Source: Paenibacillus tyrphae (GTDB taxonomy: Bacteria > Bacillota > Bacilli > Paenibacillales > NBRC-103111). From it: a stretch of DNA of 64,000 nucleotides. The stretch lies in the NCBI RefSeq assembly GCF_000722545.1, contig NZ_JNVM01000021.1, positions 136,174-200,173 on the forward strand. The letters are read 5' to 3'. The position numbers and the translations under genes are program-made. This document shows positions 51,204 to 60,280 of this stretch, one piece after another; within the stretch, counting starts at the first letter, position 1, and every line of letters begins with the position of its first letter. The notes beneath the pieces are model-generated. The model saw only the letters and a list, made by a program, of their open reading frames with translations, had not been told where the DNA came from and did no database searches.

Positions 51204-54200
51204 TCAGGCGCGCTCCACCCATTCGCTGCGCAAGGAGAATAGATCTCTTAAGTCGTCCGTCGACAGCTCGGTGATCCACTGCTCGCCGGTGCCGACGATT
51301 TGCTGGCTCAGTCCGAGCTTCTTGTCGATCATCTCGTCGATGCGTTCCTCCAGCGTCCCCAGCGTGACGAATTTGTGCACCTGCACATGGCGCGTCTGGC
51401 CGATCCGGAAGGCACGGTCCGTCGCCTGGTTTTCCACCGCAGGATTCCACCAGCGGTCGAAATGGAACACGTGATTCGCCGCGGTCAGATTAAGTCCGGT
51501 GCCGCCGGCTTTGAGCGACAGCAGGAAAATGCCCGAATCGTCTTCCGCCGGCGGCACTTCGCCTTGGAACGTTTCGATCATGCGGTCCCGCTCCGCCTTG
51601 GAGCTGCCTCCGTGAAGAAAGGGCACCTTGCCTCCGAACTCTTCTTGCAGCACCCGCTGCAGCAAATGTCCGGTCTCCACGAATTGGGTGAAAATGAGGC
51701 ACTTGTCGCCTTCCTGCCGCAGCTCCTGCACCATTTCCAGCAGCCGTTCGACCTTGTTCGACCGTTCGCGCCACGGCGGACGGACGGCATCCTTGGCGAG
51801 CAGCGCCGGATGGTTGCAGATCTGCTTTAGCTTCGTCAGCGCGGCGAGAATCATCCCGCGGCGCTCCATGGCCGACAGCTTGTCGATCCGCTCGAACATG
51901 TCTTGAATATAGTTCTCGTACAGCGTCGCCTGCTCGGCTGTGAGCGAGACGTATGTTTTGTACTCGTACTTTTCCGGCAGATCGAGCTGAATGGACGGGT
52001 CCTTCTTGACGCGCCGCAGCAGAAAGGGTCGGATCAGCCGCTGCACCTTGGCGATGAGCTCCTTGTCCTGCGTACGCTCGATGGCGCCGACGTACCGCTG
52101 GGTGAAATCGCGCAGCGTGCCGAGATAGCCCGGGTTGAGAAAATCGAAGATCGACCACAACTCGGTCAGCCGGTTCTCGATCGGGGTCCCGGTCAGGGCG
52201 ATCCGGTGCCGTCCGGCAAGCTTGCGGATCGATTGCGCCTGCTTCGTGTAGGCGTTCTTAATGTTCTGCGCTTCGTCGAGGCAGATCGATTCCCACGAAA
52301 CGGAGCCTAGCTCCGCTTCGTCCAGATGCGACAGCGTGTACGTCGTCAGCACGAGGTCGCTTTCGCTGCAGCTCTCGGCGAAGCCGTTTCCTTTGGCCCG
52401 TGCCGGCCCGTAATGCAGATGCACGCGCAGGTCCGGCGCGAAGCGCTGCAGTTCCTTCTGCCAGTTGCCCAGCACGGACGTCGGGCAGATCAGCAGGGAA
52501 GGGGCGGTTTCGCCCGTCTGCGGCGTGGCGGCCGCTTGGGGATCGGCGGCCAGCCGCTGCTCCTGGAGATGCAGCAAATACGTGATCATCTGGATCGTCT
52601 TGCCGAGCCCCATGTCGTCGGCCAGACAGCCGCCGAGGCCGCATTCGCGCAAGAACACGAGCCACGAGATGCCTTCCACCTGATACGGCCGCAGCTTGCC
52701 GCGGAAGCTGTCCGGCGGCTCCAGCAGCGGAGGGCGCTTCGCGTGGTTGAGCAGATCGACAAGCTCTTGAAGCTGCTCGTCAAGCTCGACTTCCATGTTG
52801 ATCGTACGGTGGAAGTCTTTGTCCTCTTCGCCTTCGCTGGAGCCGAGGAGATGAAGCTCCAGCACGTCCCGGAACGACAGCCCCTGCTTCTTCTCCACCT
52901 GATGCATGACGCGCTGGAGCTGGGCGAGATGAACCGGATCGAGCTGCACCCATTGCCCGCGGATCTGCACGAGCCGGCGGTTCTGCTCCAGCAGCTCGCG
53001 AAATTCGGCTTCGGTCAGCTCGACGTCGCCCAGCGCGATTTTCCAATCGAACTGCATGAGCTGATTCAGACCGAACATCGACTGCGGGCCGGAGCCGACC
53101 GATGATTTGATCTTCGCTTTGAGGCGCGGACGCCATCTGCGGATGCGTTCCCACCATGCGGGCAGGATGACCGAATAGCCCGCTTCCATCAGGCGCAGGC
53201 TGCCTTTGGCCAGCAGCTCCCACGCCTCGTCCGGCGTCAGCGTGCTGCGCAGCCCGGCTTCGCCCTCGGCCAGCCACGGCAGCATGCGCCGCCATTTTGC
53301 CGCATCTCGCGCTGCGCGGCCGAGATGCGCGCGCCACTCGGCGGGGAGCGCCTCAGCTGCTGCGGCCGCCAAGGCCTCGCTATCCGCGGGCGCTTCCGCT
53401 TGCGGTTCAGGCGGCGCTATGCCGCCTGCCGCCTCGCTCGCGGCCTCGTCCGTGGCCGTCCCGCCGGACTCCGGCTCCGCCGCGGCCCAACCGGCGACGG
53501 CGGACGGGGCCACCTCGCGCTGCACGTCCTTGTCGCTGCGGTCCTGCAGCACGACGCGAAGCGGCCAAGCGCCGCCGGACTCCGCCGGCTCTTCGAGCTT
53601 CAGGCACGTGCGGAACGGCGTGCCGTCGGACTGCCAGCCGATGGAGATGAGCCAGTCCTCCTCGTCCATCCACAGCTCGGCCGCTTGCCCACCCCCGCGT
53701 CCAAGCAGCGGAAACGAGCGCTCCAGCTGCTCCAGACTCTGGCGCATGACGCCGTCCTCCTGAATCCACGCCGGGATGAGCAGGTCCAGCCAATGCTGCG
53801 CAACCGGCGAGGCGGACCAGGCCGCTGCCGACTCGGGCAGCTGCAGCTTCCAGCCGAGCTCTCCGGCCTTCCACTTCGCGAAATCCGGCATGAAGCGGCC
53901 GTGCGTCAGCGCTTCCTTGACATGGGGCGCAAGCTGCGTCAGCTCCTTCAGCTCGTGGCCGAAGGCGAGCCGTTGATGCCGAACGACGCCCGGCGCCGCA
54001 AAATAGTCAAGCGCTTCCAGCACAGGCAGCAGCAATCCTTCGACGTTTTGCGACTCGACGACTTCGATGAACGTTCCGTAGAAAGAAGGCTCGTGCCAAG
54101 CGAACAGCCAGTCCCGCAAATCATAAGCGTCGCAGACGCCACCGTTATAGCGGGCGCCCCACAGGAAGAAGCCGCCCTGCGGCGCCCAACGCACATGGAC

Positions 54201-54233
54201 GTGGGTGAGGCCCGTATCGGTCATGGAATCCAT
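51204..54233 (-). CDS. SNF2/DEAD-box helicase
   Basis: SWI2/SNF2-type DNA translocase of 1009 residues. The N-terminal about 500 residues form an associated domain typical of bacterial SNF2 proteins. The motor has Walker A CLADDMGLGKTIQMITYLL (about 536-554), motif Ia LLICPTSVLGNWQKEL, the DEAQ box CLDEAQNIKN, motif III LTGTPIENRLTELWS, and the second lobe with LIFTQF, LSLKAGGTGLNLTAA and RAFRIGQTRHVQVHKF. The frame is open to 54740, but upstream it only shadows the SWIM gene. The ATG at 54233 has GAGG 8 nt before; an ATG at 54224 would overlap the SWIM stop as ATGA. Confidence 0.92.
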   Translation of the reverse strand: MDSMTDTGLTHVHVRWAPQGGFFLWGARYNGGVCDAYDLRDWLFAWHEPSFYGTFIEVVESQNVEGLLLPVLEALDYFAAPGVVRHQRLAFGHELKELTQLAPHVKEALTHGRFMPDFAKWKAGELGWKLQLPESAAAWSASPVAQHWLDLLIPAWIQEDGVMRQSLEQLERSFPLLGRGGGQAAELWMDEEDWLISIGWQSDGTPFRTCLKLEEPAESGGAWPLRVVLQDRSDKDVQREVAPSAVAGWAAAEPESGGTATDEAASEAAGGIAPPEPQAEAPADSEALAAAAAEALPAEWRAHLGRAARDAAKWRRMLPWLAEGEAGLRSTLTPDEAWELLAKGSLRLMEAGYSVILPAWWERIRRWRPRLKAKIKSSVGSGPQSMFGLNQLMQFDWKIALGDVELTEAEFRELLEQNRRLVQIRGQWVQLDPVHLAQLQRVMHQVEKKQGLSFRDVLELHLLGSSEGEEDKDFHRTINMEVELDEQLQELVDLLNHAKRPPLLEPPDSFRGKLRPYQVEGISWLVFLRECGLGGCLADDMGLGKTIQMITYLLHLQEQRLAADPQAAATPQTGETAPSLLICPTSVLGNWQKELQRFAPDLRVHLHYGPARAKGNGFAESCSESDLVLTTYTLSHLDEAELGSVSWESICLDEAQNIKNAYTKQAQSIRKLAGRHRIALTGTPIENRLTELWSIFDFLNPGYLGTLRDFTQRYVGAIERTQDKELIAKVQRLIRPFLLRRVKKDPSIQLDLPEKYEYKTYVSLTAEQATLYENYIQDMFERIDKLSAMERRGMILAALTKLKQICNHPALLAKDAVRPPWRERSNKVERLLEMVQELRQEGDKCLIFTQFVETGHLLQRVLQEEFGGKVPFLHGGSSKAERDRMIETFQGEVPPAEDDSGIFLLSLKAGGTGLNLTAANHVFHFDRWWNPAVENQATDRAFRIGQTRHVQVHKFVTLGTLEERIDEMIDKKLGLSQQIVGTGEQWITELSTDDLRDLFSLRSEWVERA

Positions 54234-55822
54234 TTTCCTTTCCTCAGCTCTTCCTGCAGCGCGCGCAGGCGCGAATATTTCATCGCCAGCCGGTAAATGA
54301 AATCTTCCCAGTCGTTCGACCGGTTCACTTTTTTGTATAGGGTGTGCAGCTTTTTCAGCAAACGCACGGCGTTTTTGTAGGCCGTCCGGTTTTTCTCCGC
54401 GATGCAACGCTCTACCGCCTGGTGAAACAGAGGCAGCATCAGCGACGGGTCGTGCTTTTCGACTGCTTGCAAATCCAGCGAGTACAAATCCAGCGGCGAG
54501 ACGCGATTCGAGAGCTGCAAATCGATCCAAGCCTTGTAGCGCTGCGCCTTCATCAAGTAAGCCGTATAGAAATGGTATGTCCGCGGCAGAAGCGCGATCA
54601 TAACCGACACCCACTCGCCGTCGTCGGTCTGCTGCTGCACCGCTTCCATCCAATATTGGCAAAACTGCCGTAGCTCCTCCTGCTGAGCCCGCTGCACGAC
54701 CGGCAATAGCCAGCGCAGCCAAGCCAGCATCCGGTCCCACGCTTTTTCTTCGTAGCAGCGGTGCAGATAGAGGAAGTAGTCCCGCGCTTCCCGCTTGGAC
54801 AGCGCTTCGAGCTTCTGCCGCGCCGCGTCGTCGTCGCCTTCGATCACGTCAAAATGCGCCTCCGCCAGCAGCAGCGCATCCCGCCGCCTCGGCATCAGAT
54901 CGGGCGATTCCAGCATGAGCCGCAGCCGGGCGCGTTCCTCCGCCACCCAAGCGGGGTAGCTTGTCATCCGCCACCAGACGCTGCGGTAGACGGTAGACCA
55001 CGACAAAGGCGATTCCTTCCCTGACAGCGCTGCTTCCGCCAGCAGACCGAGCGTCTCCTTCCAGGGAGCCGAAGCTTTTTCCGCCAGCAGGGCGACATCG
55101 AGCCGGGGCACAAGCCGCAGCAGCTCCTCCAGACATTGACGGCCGACCGTTCGGCAGCCCGTTTCGATATAGTAAGAAAGGTAAGACGTTTTCGTCTCCT
55201 GATAAAATTGTTCGATTTTCCGCATCACGAAGAACAGCACATGAAGCGAGTACAGCCCCCGCAGCGGCTGCTCCCAGCCTTCGCCGTAGGGCAGCAGCTT
55301 TTCCTTGACCGCACTGTAGAACAGCTCGATCGACTGCTGCTGGTTAAGGGAAAAGCCGTAAAACTGCTGGTCGAAAAACTTCTGCCACTGGGCCGGCGTC
55401 TGATCCGGAGCCGGAGGCTCGAACCGGTCCTGCCGCTTCTCCGCGGCCTTGGAGACCGCCGTCTGCTTGGCCTGCTGCCGCGAACGCACGGCGATCGCCT
55501 GCTTGAGGTGCTGCAGCAGCAGCTCAGGACGGCCGAACGGCGCGTACAGAGCGAAAGCGACTGCGGCCATATGCTTGCAGTTGTCCCCGTCCGGGCAGCT
55601 GCATTCGCTTTTGCCGAACTGGTCCAGATCGAGAATCACTTCGTAGCGCTTCGTACCGCGCACCAAAGCATGTACTTCCACGCCATGCTTCAGCTCCAGC
55701 TCCGCCACTTGTCCCTTGTGGTAATAAGCCCATCCGCGCTCAAGCCTGGCCGGGTCGAAAGTGTCGCGCAGATGCCCGATCAGTTCATTTATTCGATTTT
55801 TCGGAATCTGCAGCTTCAGCAT
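54221..55822 (-). CDS. SWIM zinc-finger protein, partner of the SNF2 helicase
   Basis: A 533-residue protein with a SWIM zinc finger near residues 70-85 (CSCPDGDNCKH, the C-x-C-x(n)-C-x-H pattern). The remainder is helix-rich with repeated hydrophobic/aromatic helices reminiscent of TPR-like packing. SWIM domains bind DNA or protein partners. It is directly upstream of, and overlaps, the SNF2 gene, an arrangement common in Bacillota and consistent with a joint complex. The frame opens at 56119; the ATG at 55822 with GGGCGGTGGGCG upstream gives the usual start. The role of the pair is not established. Confidence 0.88.
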   Translation of the reverse strand: MLKLQIPKNRINELIGHLRDTFDPARLERGWAYYHKGQVAELELKHGVEVHALVRGTKRYEVILDLDQFGKSECSCPDGDNCKHMAAVAFALYAPFGRPELLLQHLKQAIAVRSRQQAKQTAVSKAAEKRQDRFEPPAPDQTPAQWQKFFDQQFYGFSLNQQQSIELFYSAVKEKLLPYGEGWEQPLRGLYSLHVLFFVMRKIEQFYQETKTSYLSYYIETGCRTVGRQCLEELLRLVPRLDVALLAEKASAPWKETLGLLAEAALSGKESPLSWSTVYRSVWWRMTSYPAWVAEERARLRLMLESPDLMPRRRDALLLAEAHFDVIEGDDDAARQKLEALSKREARDYFLYLHRCYEEKAWDRMLAWLRWLLPVVQRAQQEELRQFCQYWMEAVQQQTDDGEWVSVMIALLPRTYHFYTAYLMKAQRYKAWIDLQLSNRVSPLDLYSLDLQAVEKHDPSLMLPLFHQAVERCIAEKNRTAYKNAVRLLKKLHTLYKKVNRSNDWEDFIYRLAMKYSRLRALQEELRKGKWIP

Positions 55823-55941
55823 GTTTCGCCCACCGCCCTTTTTGTCTATCCTTATAGTGTACCAGATTTTGCATCGAAATGCGTGCCGGATCAAGGCCGA
55901 AATGCGACTTTTTTTCCTCGTATACGGCTTTATTGCTGCGG

Positions 55942-55970
55942 TTGCGGGCGGTCCGGTTTCCGAGTACAAT
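55942..55970 (+). promoter_or_regulatory. Sigma-A promoter upstream of the small protein/phhB unit
   Basis: TTGCGG (55942-55947), a 17-bp spacer and TACAAT (55965-55970). Transcription would start near 55977, leaving about 130 nt of leader before the 56109 start. Confidence 0.55.
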
Positions 55971-56108
55971 GAGTCAAAAGGATTGCCAAACATGATTGCC
56001 GTTGCCGTCCGCCCGGCCGCGAGCCGCCGTCTCTTCGGAGAGCATGAATATACGGACAAGGGCGAATCAGATACGCGGAAACGATGGTGGCAATGGGAAA
56101 GGCGGAGA

Positions 56109-56405
56109 ATGATGGGCATTAAATTCGGCAGGGAATACCGAGATATTATCTACGATTTCACGAATGCGCTGCAAGAAATCGAACGGTGCCACGAATTTCT
56201 GGAAATGTCGGCCGAGGACTGGGGCGAATTGAACGAAGGCGAGCGGAAGGAGTGCATCAAGACGCTGGCCGACGACTTGTTCTACGGGCTCGGAACGGAA
56301 GTGCAGATGAGCGTCGGCGACTGCACCGTTACGCACGACCCGAAGCGGCATGTCATCCGCATTGATCAAGGGGAAGCGCTAACAAGGGTCATACACTTGG
56401 TATAA
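56109..56405 (+). CDS. Small cytosolic protein of unknown function
   Basis: A 98-residue protein with a helical first half (REYRDIIYDFTNALQEIERC, then EFLEMSAEDWGELNEGERKE) and a strand-rich end (VQMSVGDCTVTHD and KRHVIRIDQGEALTRVIHLV). ATG codons at 56109 and 56112 are both possible; the frame runs further back to 55761, but through the promoter. The ribosome site is GGCGGAGA. It precedes the pterin dehydratase gene by 15 nt, so the two are probably co-transcribed. The family is not recognised. Confidence 0.72.
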   Translation: MMGIKFGREYRDIIYDFTNALQEIERCHEFLEMSAEDWGELNEGERKECIKTLADDLFYGLGTEVQMSVGDCTVTHDPKRHVIRIDQGEALTRVIHLV

Positions 56406-56420
56406 GAGGGGCGGCAGGGT

Positions 56421-56732
56421 ATGGGGAGCAAGCTGATGGCGGAAGAAGTGAAGGCGAGGCTGTCCGGTCTTGAGGGCTGGACGGTGGAAGAGGGGAAGTG
56501 GCTGGTGAAAAAATACCGCTTCCCCGCCTTCACAGGCAGTATCGCGTTTGTGAACCGGATCGCTGACATCGCAGAGGCCATGAACCATCACCCGATGATC
56601 GCCATCGATTATCGGATGGTGACGCTCCGTCTGACATCGTGGAATGCGGGCGGGTTGACGGAGCTCGATTTCGCGAGCGTCGCCCGGTATGACGAGGCTT
56701 ACGCTGGAAGCGCAGACGAGCGCACGCCGTAG
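56421..56732 (+). CDS. phhB: Pterin-4a-carbinolamine dehydratase
   Basis: A 103-residue enzyme that dehydrates 4a-hydroxytetrahydropterin. The active-site pattern is clear: EAMNHHPMIAIDYRMVTLRL, followed by a Trp in TSWNAGGLTE and the closing Asp. The length is normal. No phenylalanine hydroxylase gene is in the window, so it may serve pterin or molybdopterin-related recycling instead. GGGCGGCAGGG precedes the ATG. The symbol follows the family. Confidence 0.9.
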   Translation: MGSKLMAEEVKARLSGLEGWTVEEGKWLVKKYRFPAFTGSIAFVNRIADIAEAMNHHPMIAIDYRMVTLRLTSWNAGGLTELDFASVARYDEAYAGSADERTP

Positions 56733-56740
56733 CGCTTACT

Positions 56741-57298
56741 TTAGCCTCCCGCCTCTGCGATGGCTGCAAGCACGCGTGCGCGTACTTCGGCCGGCAGCGG
56801 CTGCCGCAAGGCGGCCTCCAGCAGGTCCCGCCGAACGCCCTGCCGCTTCAAGCAGGCTTCGATGAGGTCGACTTTACCGCCTCGTCCGGGCATAAGCATG
56901 TACAGCACGAACCAATCTTCCAGCGGCGTCAGCGGGACGGAGACGCCCTCCAGCGGCTCGACCCGTGTGTTTGCGTCCATGCGCCAGTCCAACCGGTATT
57001 CGCCTTCCGCATGCCGGATGCTGAGCAAGCCCATGACATCGACTTCCGTACCGAGTATGGTGTAATGGGTGAAGTATTTGGTGCAGAACGGTTCCTTCGG
57101 CTGCAGCACCTCGTACGTTCCGAGCCGGCTTAGCAGCTCATGCGTCCGCAGCGCATCGTGCTCCGCGACGAGCAGATCGATGTCGTTGGGGCGGTCGATG
57201 AGCCCGTGGAACCAGAGCATGGACGATCCTCCAAGCCCCCACTCAATAGCGTTTCGGTTCAGAATGTCTGCGATCCGGACCAGCGCTTCTTTTTTCAT
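56741..57298 (-). CDS. Nucleotidyltransferase-fold protein
   Basis: A 185-residue protein. The pol beta-type nucleotidyltransferase core is visible as WGLGGSSMLWFHGL followed by RPNDIDLLVAEHD, giving the G-S and D-x-D metal-binding pattern; a third acidic residue is probably in TEVDVMGL. Similar small proteins include aminoglycoside adenylyltransferase-like and toxin-antitoxin (MNT/AbiEii) types. No HEPN partner gene is adjacent. It is the third gene of a minus-strand group with DinB and GNAT genes. The substrate is unknown. Confidence 0.8.
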   Translation of the reverse strand: MKKEALVRIADILNRNAIEWGLGGSSMLWFHGLIDRPNDIDLLVAEHDALRTHELLSRLGTYEVLQPKEPFCTKYFTHYTILGTEVDVMGLLSIRHAEGEYRLDWRMDANTRVEPLEGVSVPLTPLEDWFVLYMLMPGRGGKVDLIEACLKRQGVRRDLLEAALRQPLPAEVRARVLAAIAEAGG

Positions 57299-57314
57299 TC
57301 GATGATCTCCGATC

Positions 57315-57800
57315 TTAGCTCGATTGATTCAAAAATTCGCGAATTTGCTTCATATGATGCCGGTCATGCCAGACGAAATCCGGGATGTACTCCGAGATGA
57401 CGAACGGCTTGCCATCCAAGTCCGGAAACGAACGGCGGAACTCCGTGTCGGGCAACCCTTCCAGTGTATCCGCAAGCCGGCTGCGCCATAATACGAGCTC
57501 CTCCACAAGCTTGCCGCCGGATTGATCCCGCCCATACTGCGCCGCCCTGGCGTTAAACACGTCAAAATCCAGATGCTTCAGTGTCAGCGGCTTGCCTTCC
57601 GCGATTTTGCCGACCGCCGATTCATAGAAATACTGGTCCCACAGCAGCAGATGCCCGGCCACTTCTTTCATCGTCCACTTGCCTGGCGCCATAGGCTTGT
57701 CCCATGTCCGCTCGTCCACGCTGTTAATTTCCTCCGCAAAAGCGAGCAGCCCGCGAAACTCGGCAAGCAGCTCGGCCTTCGGTCGTACGTCATTCCCCAT
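57315..57800 (-). CDS. DinB-family protein
   Basis: A 161-residue four-helix-bundle protein of the DinB/YfiT type. The expected metal-ligand His residues appear in VAGHLLLWDQYF and in VWHDRHHMKQIREFL. Members include thiol transferases (for example, bacillithiol-S-transferases) acting in detoxification; the exact role here is open. The frame starts at 57899, but the ATG at 57800 lies behind AAGGAGGAG with ideal spacing. It overlaps the end of the GNAT gene by 11 nt, indicating coupled translation. Confidence 0.85.
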   Translation of the reverse strand: MGNDVRPKAELLAEFRGLLAFAEEINSVDERTWDKPMAPGKWTMKEVAGHLLLWDQYFYESAVGKIAEGKPLTLKHLDFDVFNARAAQYGRDQSGGKLVEELVLWRSRLADTLEGLPDTEFRRSFPDLDGKPFVISEYIPDFVWHDRHHMKQIREFLNQSS

Positions 57801-58308
57801 TGTCTTCTCCTCCTTCGTTAATCGTGCCTGTCCATACCATGCAGTGAAACTCGCCGGACCCTTCCGGCGTCGGGCGTTCATACGTATCCGTGATGACAAA
57901 GCCTGCCCGCTCGTAGGTCCGGATGGCCCGCTGATTCCACGTCAACACTTCCAGATCGATTTCGTTGCCCGGTGAGCTGCGCTTGGCCTCGCAGACGATG
58001 GCGTGAACAAACGCCGTGCCGCTACCCTTGCCGCATAAGTCCGGCTGCAGTTCGAGCCCGAGGCGCGTGACGCCGACCATCGGGAAAAACTGCGCAAAGC
58101 CGCACAGCTCCCCGGATTCGTCGAGCACAGACCGGTACTGCGCCGCGCGGATGTGCGGGTCGCCGAATTCCTCGCCGCGCGTCACCATCCACTCCCACGG
58201 GTCCCAATGGTACAAATCGTAGGGAGGCGGATACTTCCATGTACAGATGTCGCGTCCGTGATCTTCCTGCATCGGAACGAGACGGAAGCTTTTCGTTTCG
58301 TTTTGCAT
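57790..58308 (-). CDS. GNAT-family N-acetyltransferase
   Basis: A 172-residue acetyltransferase. The acetyl-CoA binding motif A is LELQPDLCGKGSGTAFVHA, giving the Q/R-x-x-G-x-G/A pattern (DLCGKGSG), and motif B is NQRAIRTYERAGFV. The acceptor is unknown. CAGGAGGAACG precedes the ATG. It is the first gene of the minus-strand trio with the DinB and nucleotidyltransferase genes. Confidence 0.88.
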   Translation of the reverse strand: MQNETKSFRLVPMQEDHGRDICTWKYPPPYDLYHWDPWEWMVTRGEEFGDPHIRAAQYRSVLDESGELCGFAQFFPMVGVTRLGLELQPDLCGKGSGTAFVHAIVCEAKRSSPGNEIDLEVLTWNQRAIRTYERAGFVITDTYERPTPEGSGEFHCMVWTGTINEGGEDNGE

Positions 58309-58413
58309 CGTTCCTCCTGTTTTTTACGCCGACGATTGCGCTTCCGCCGGGCATTTTTCCGTTGTATACTGATAACTATACCGTATTTCATCCCATCTAA
58401 GGAAGTGATTGGT

Positions 58414-59250
58414 TTGAAGCATATTATAAGCCAACCGTGGCTCTTCGAACATGGTACGGACGATCACATCGTCATCGCGGACTGCCGGTTCACGCTGGGG
58501 AAGTCGGAATCGGGGAAGCAAGGCTACGACATCGATCACATTCCCGGCGCGGTGTATTTTGACCTGGAACAAGACCTGTCGGGCCCGATCACGGAACACG
58601 GCGGTCGCCATCCGCTCCCTGACGTGCAGGAGCTTGCGGCGAAGCTGGGGCAAGCGGGCATCCATGCCGGCTCCACCGTCGTCGCTTACGACGATCAGGG
58701 CGGAGCGATGGCTTCGCGCTTGTGGTGGCTGCTCACCTATCTTGGTCATGAGAAGGTATATCTTTTGGATGGAGGCTACAGCAAGTGGAAGGAAGCGGGC
58801 TACCCTGTCACCGACGAGTCGCCGCTGCTGCGCGAGGCCGTATTTACGCCCCGCGTGCGCGAAGACTTGGCTGTCAGCGTCGAGCAGGTCAAGGAACGGC
58901 TGGGCAAGCCCGGCGTGACTTTGATCGATTCCCGCGAAGCGAAGCGCTATCTCGGCATCGAGGAGCCGATCGACAAGGTAGCCGGACATATTCCCGGCGC
59001 GAAGTCATATTTTTGGAAGGACGCCTCGGACGAGACCGGTGCTTGGAAGAGCGAAGCTGCGCTGGTCGAGCGTTTCGACGGGCTTCGTCAGGCGGAGGAG
59101 ATCATCGTTTACTGCGGCTCCGGCGTTACGGCCTGCCCGAATGTGATCGCGCTGAGCGAGGCGGGGCTGAACAATGTGAAGCTGTACCCCGGAAGCTGGA
59201 GCGATTGGATTTCGTACGAGGGGAATCCGATCGCGACGGGGGAAGAGTAA
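58414..59250 (+). CDS. Thiosulfate/3-mercaptopyruvate sulfurtransferase (rhodanese)
   Basis: Two-domain rhodanese of 278 residues. The N-terminal inactive repeat holds DIDHIPGAVYFDLEQDL and DQGGAMASRLWWLL. The C-terminal active repeat carries the catalytic Cys loop IIVYCGSGVTACPNV. The CGSGVTA loop suits 3-mercaptopyruvate or thiosulfate as sulfur donor. The start is a TTG at 58414 behind GGAAGTG; a GTG at 58405 is an in-frame alternative. It is divergent from the GNAT gene. Confidence 0.9.
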   Translation: MKHIISQPWLFEHGTDDHIVIADCRFTLGKSESGKQGYDIDHIPGAVYFDLEQDLSGPITEHGGRHPLPDVQELAAKLGQAGIHAGSTVVAYDDQGGAMASRLWWLLTYLGHEKVYLLDGGYSKWKEAGYPVTDESPLLREAVFTPRVREDLAVSVEQVKERLGKPGVTLIDSREAKRYLGIEEPIDKVAGHIPGAKSYFWKDASDETGAWKSEAALVERFDGLRQAEEIIVYCGSGVTACPNVIALSEAGLNNVKLYPGSWSDWISYEGNPIATGEE

Positions 59251-59345
59251 GAACCGAGAGGCCGCGTCGGACGCGGGTTGGGGGGCTGTGACAGGTTGCC
59301 AATGGGCAGGCTGTTGCGGCCCTCTTTGGGCTTTTCTGTCAACAG

Positions 59346-59976
59346 CTTGCAAACGAGAATTCGCTGAAAGTAGTTGCAGAAGCCCCGGAACCAGCCACAG
59401 TCCGGCAGTCTGGTACTTATTGATCGTGTGCTTTGCCTCCATCCGTACCTGGAAACCATTAATTTACTCTCTGAGGGCAGCAGTCTACTGGCTGAATGAG
59501 CATTGGTCCAAACAGGGGCAATCAACGGATACCCTGATCTGACTTTTAAACCGAATAACTCGATTACAAGAGCTGAGTTTGTCTCCATCCTGGTAAAGGC
59601 TCTCAAGCTGAAAGCGTCGGAAAGCCGCGCCTTCGACGATACAACCGGCCAATGGGCTAAAGATTCGATCGGGGGGGGGCCGCAGCTTTGGGAATTATCG
59701 CCGGTTTTGAAGACCATAACTTCCGTCCGAACGATCTGATCACTCGTGAGCAAATGGCGGTGATCGTAGTCCGTGCGTTGGGGCTGAATGCTTCGAGTAA
59801 ATCTGTCAGCTTTTTGGACTCTTCGGCGGTTTCCAGTTGGGCAATTGAAGGTATAGCCACTGCAGCCGAAAACGGGCTAATTAACGGTTATGAGGATGGT
59901 ATAAAAAAACAATACCACTCGTGCAGAGGCTGCTGCGGTTATTCTTAAAGCGATGACCCTAAGAGACGACATATGA
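59346..59976 (+). pseudogene. Relic of an S-layer homology (SLH) domain protein
   Basis: Three SLH repeats are recognisable but broken. Repeat 1 reads WLNEHWSKQ, then a deletion, then GAINGYPDLTFKPNNSITRA. Repeat 2 begins FDDTTGQWAKDSI, then a run of nine G (59671-59679) shifts the frame, and it resumes as IIAGFEDHNFRPNDLITRE. Repeat 3 reads WAIEGIATAAENGLINGYED, then a second shift near an A-run (59902-59908) before NNTTRAEAAAVILKAM and a stop at 59974-59976. Upstream, ENSLKVVAEAPEPAT may be a scrap of the same protein. Only the C-terminal anchor region survives. Confidence 0.8.
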
Positions 59977-60280
59977 AAGTTCGGTAACACATCGCAACAG
60001 AGGTAATGACGGCGCTCTCTTTATTTCCAGATAAGCTCCGACTTCTGCAAGCTAAACCGTACCACAAGTAAGGGAGATAGTGTTGGGGCCGAATCCGGCG
60101 TTTTGCCCGCTGCCCATGCAATCCCAAATGGAATGACCGCCGTTCCATCCCTGCATCATTCGCAGCATGGCTAACAGCTTGTTCTGGGGAAGCGCCGCTT
60201 GTTCATGATATTACAATATAATTACGCAGCGTGAGGTTCAAGACGATCGCGGAGCGCATCGACAGCGTGCATAGTTGATA
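59977..60280. other. Intergenic region with an unidentified minus-strand frame
   Basis: No convincing gene. On the minus strand a frame of about 50 codons ends at 60052 (…MMQGWNGGHSIWDCMGSG…, then NTISLTCGTV). It starts without a ribosome site, and could be the C-terminal scrap of a lost gene. Codon composition looks protein-like, but no family is recognised. Confidence 0.35.

Noticed and set aside
54234..54740. N-terminal extension of the SNF2 reading frame
   Set aside because: It lies entirely within the SWIM gene in another frame and has low-complexity Ala/Gly/Arg content; the ATG at 54233 has a ribosome site.
56741..57298. Toxin-antitoxin system based on the nucleotidyltransferase
   Set aside because: No HEPN or antitoxin-like partner gene adjoins it; the neighbours are DinB and GNAT genes.
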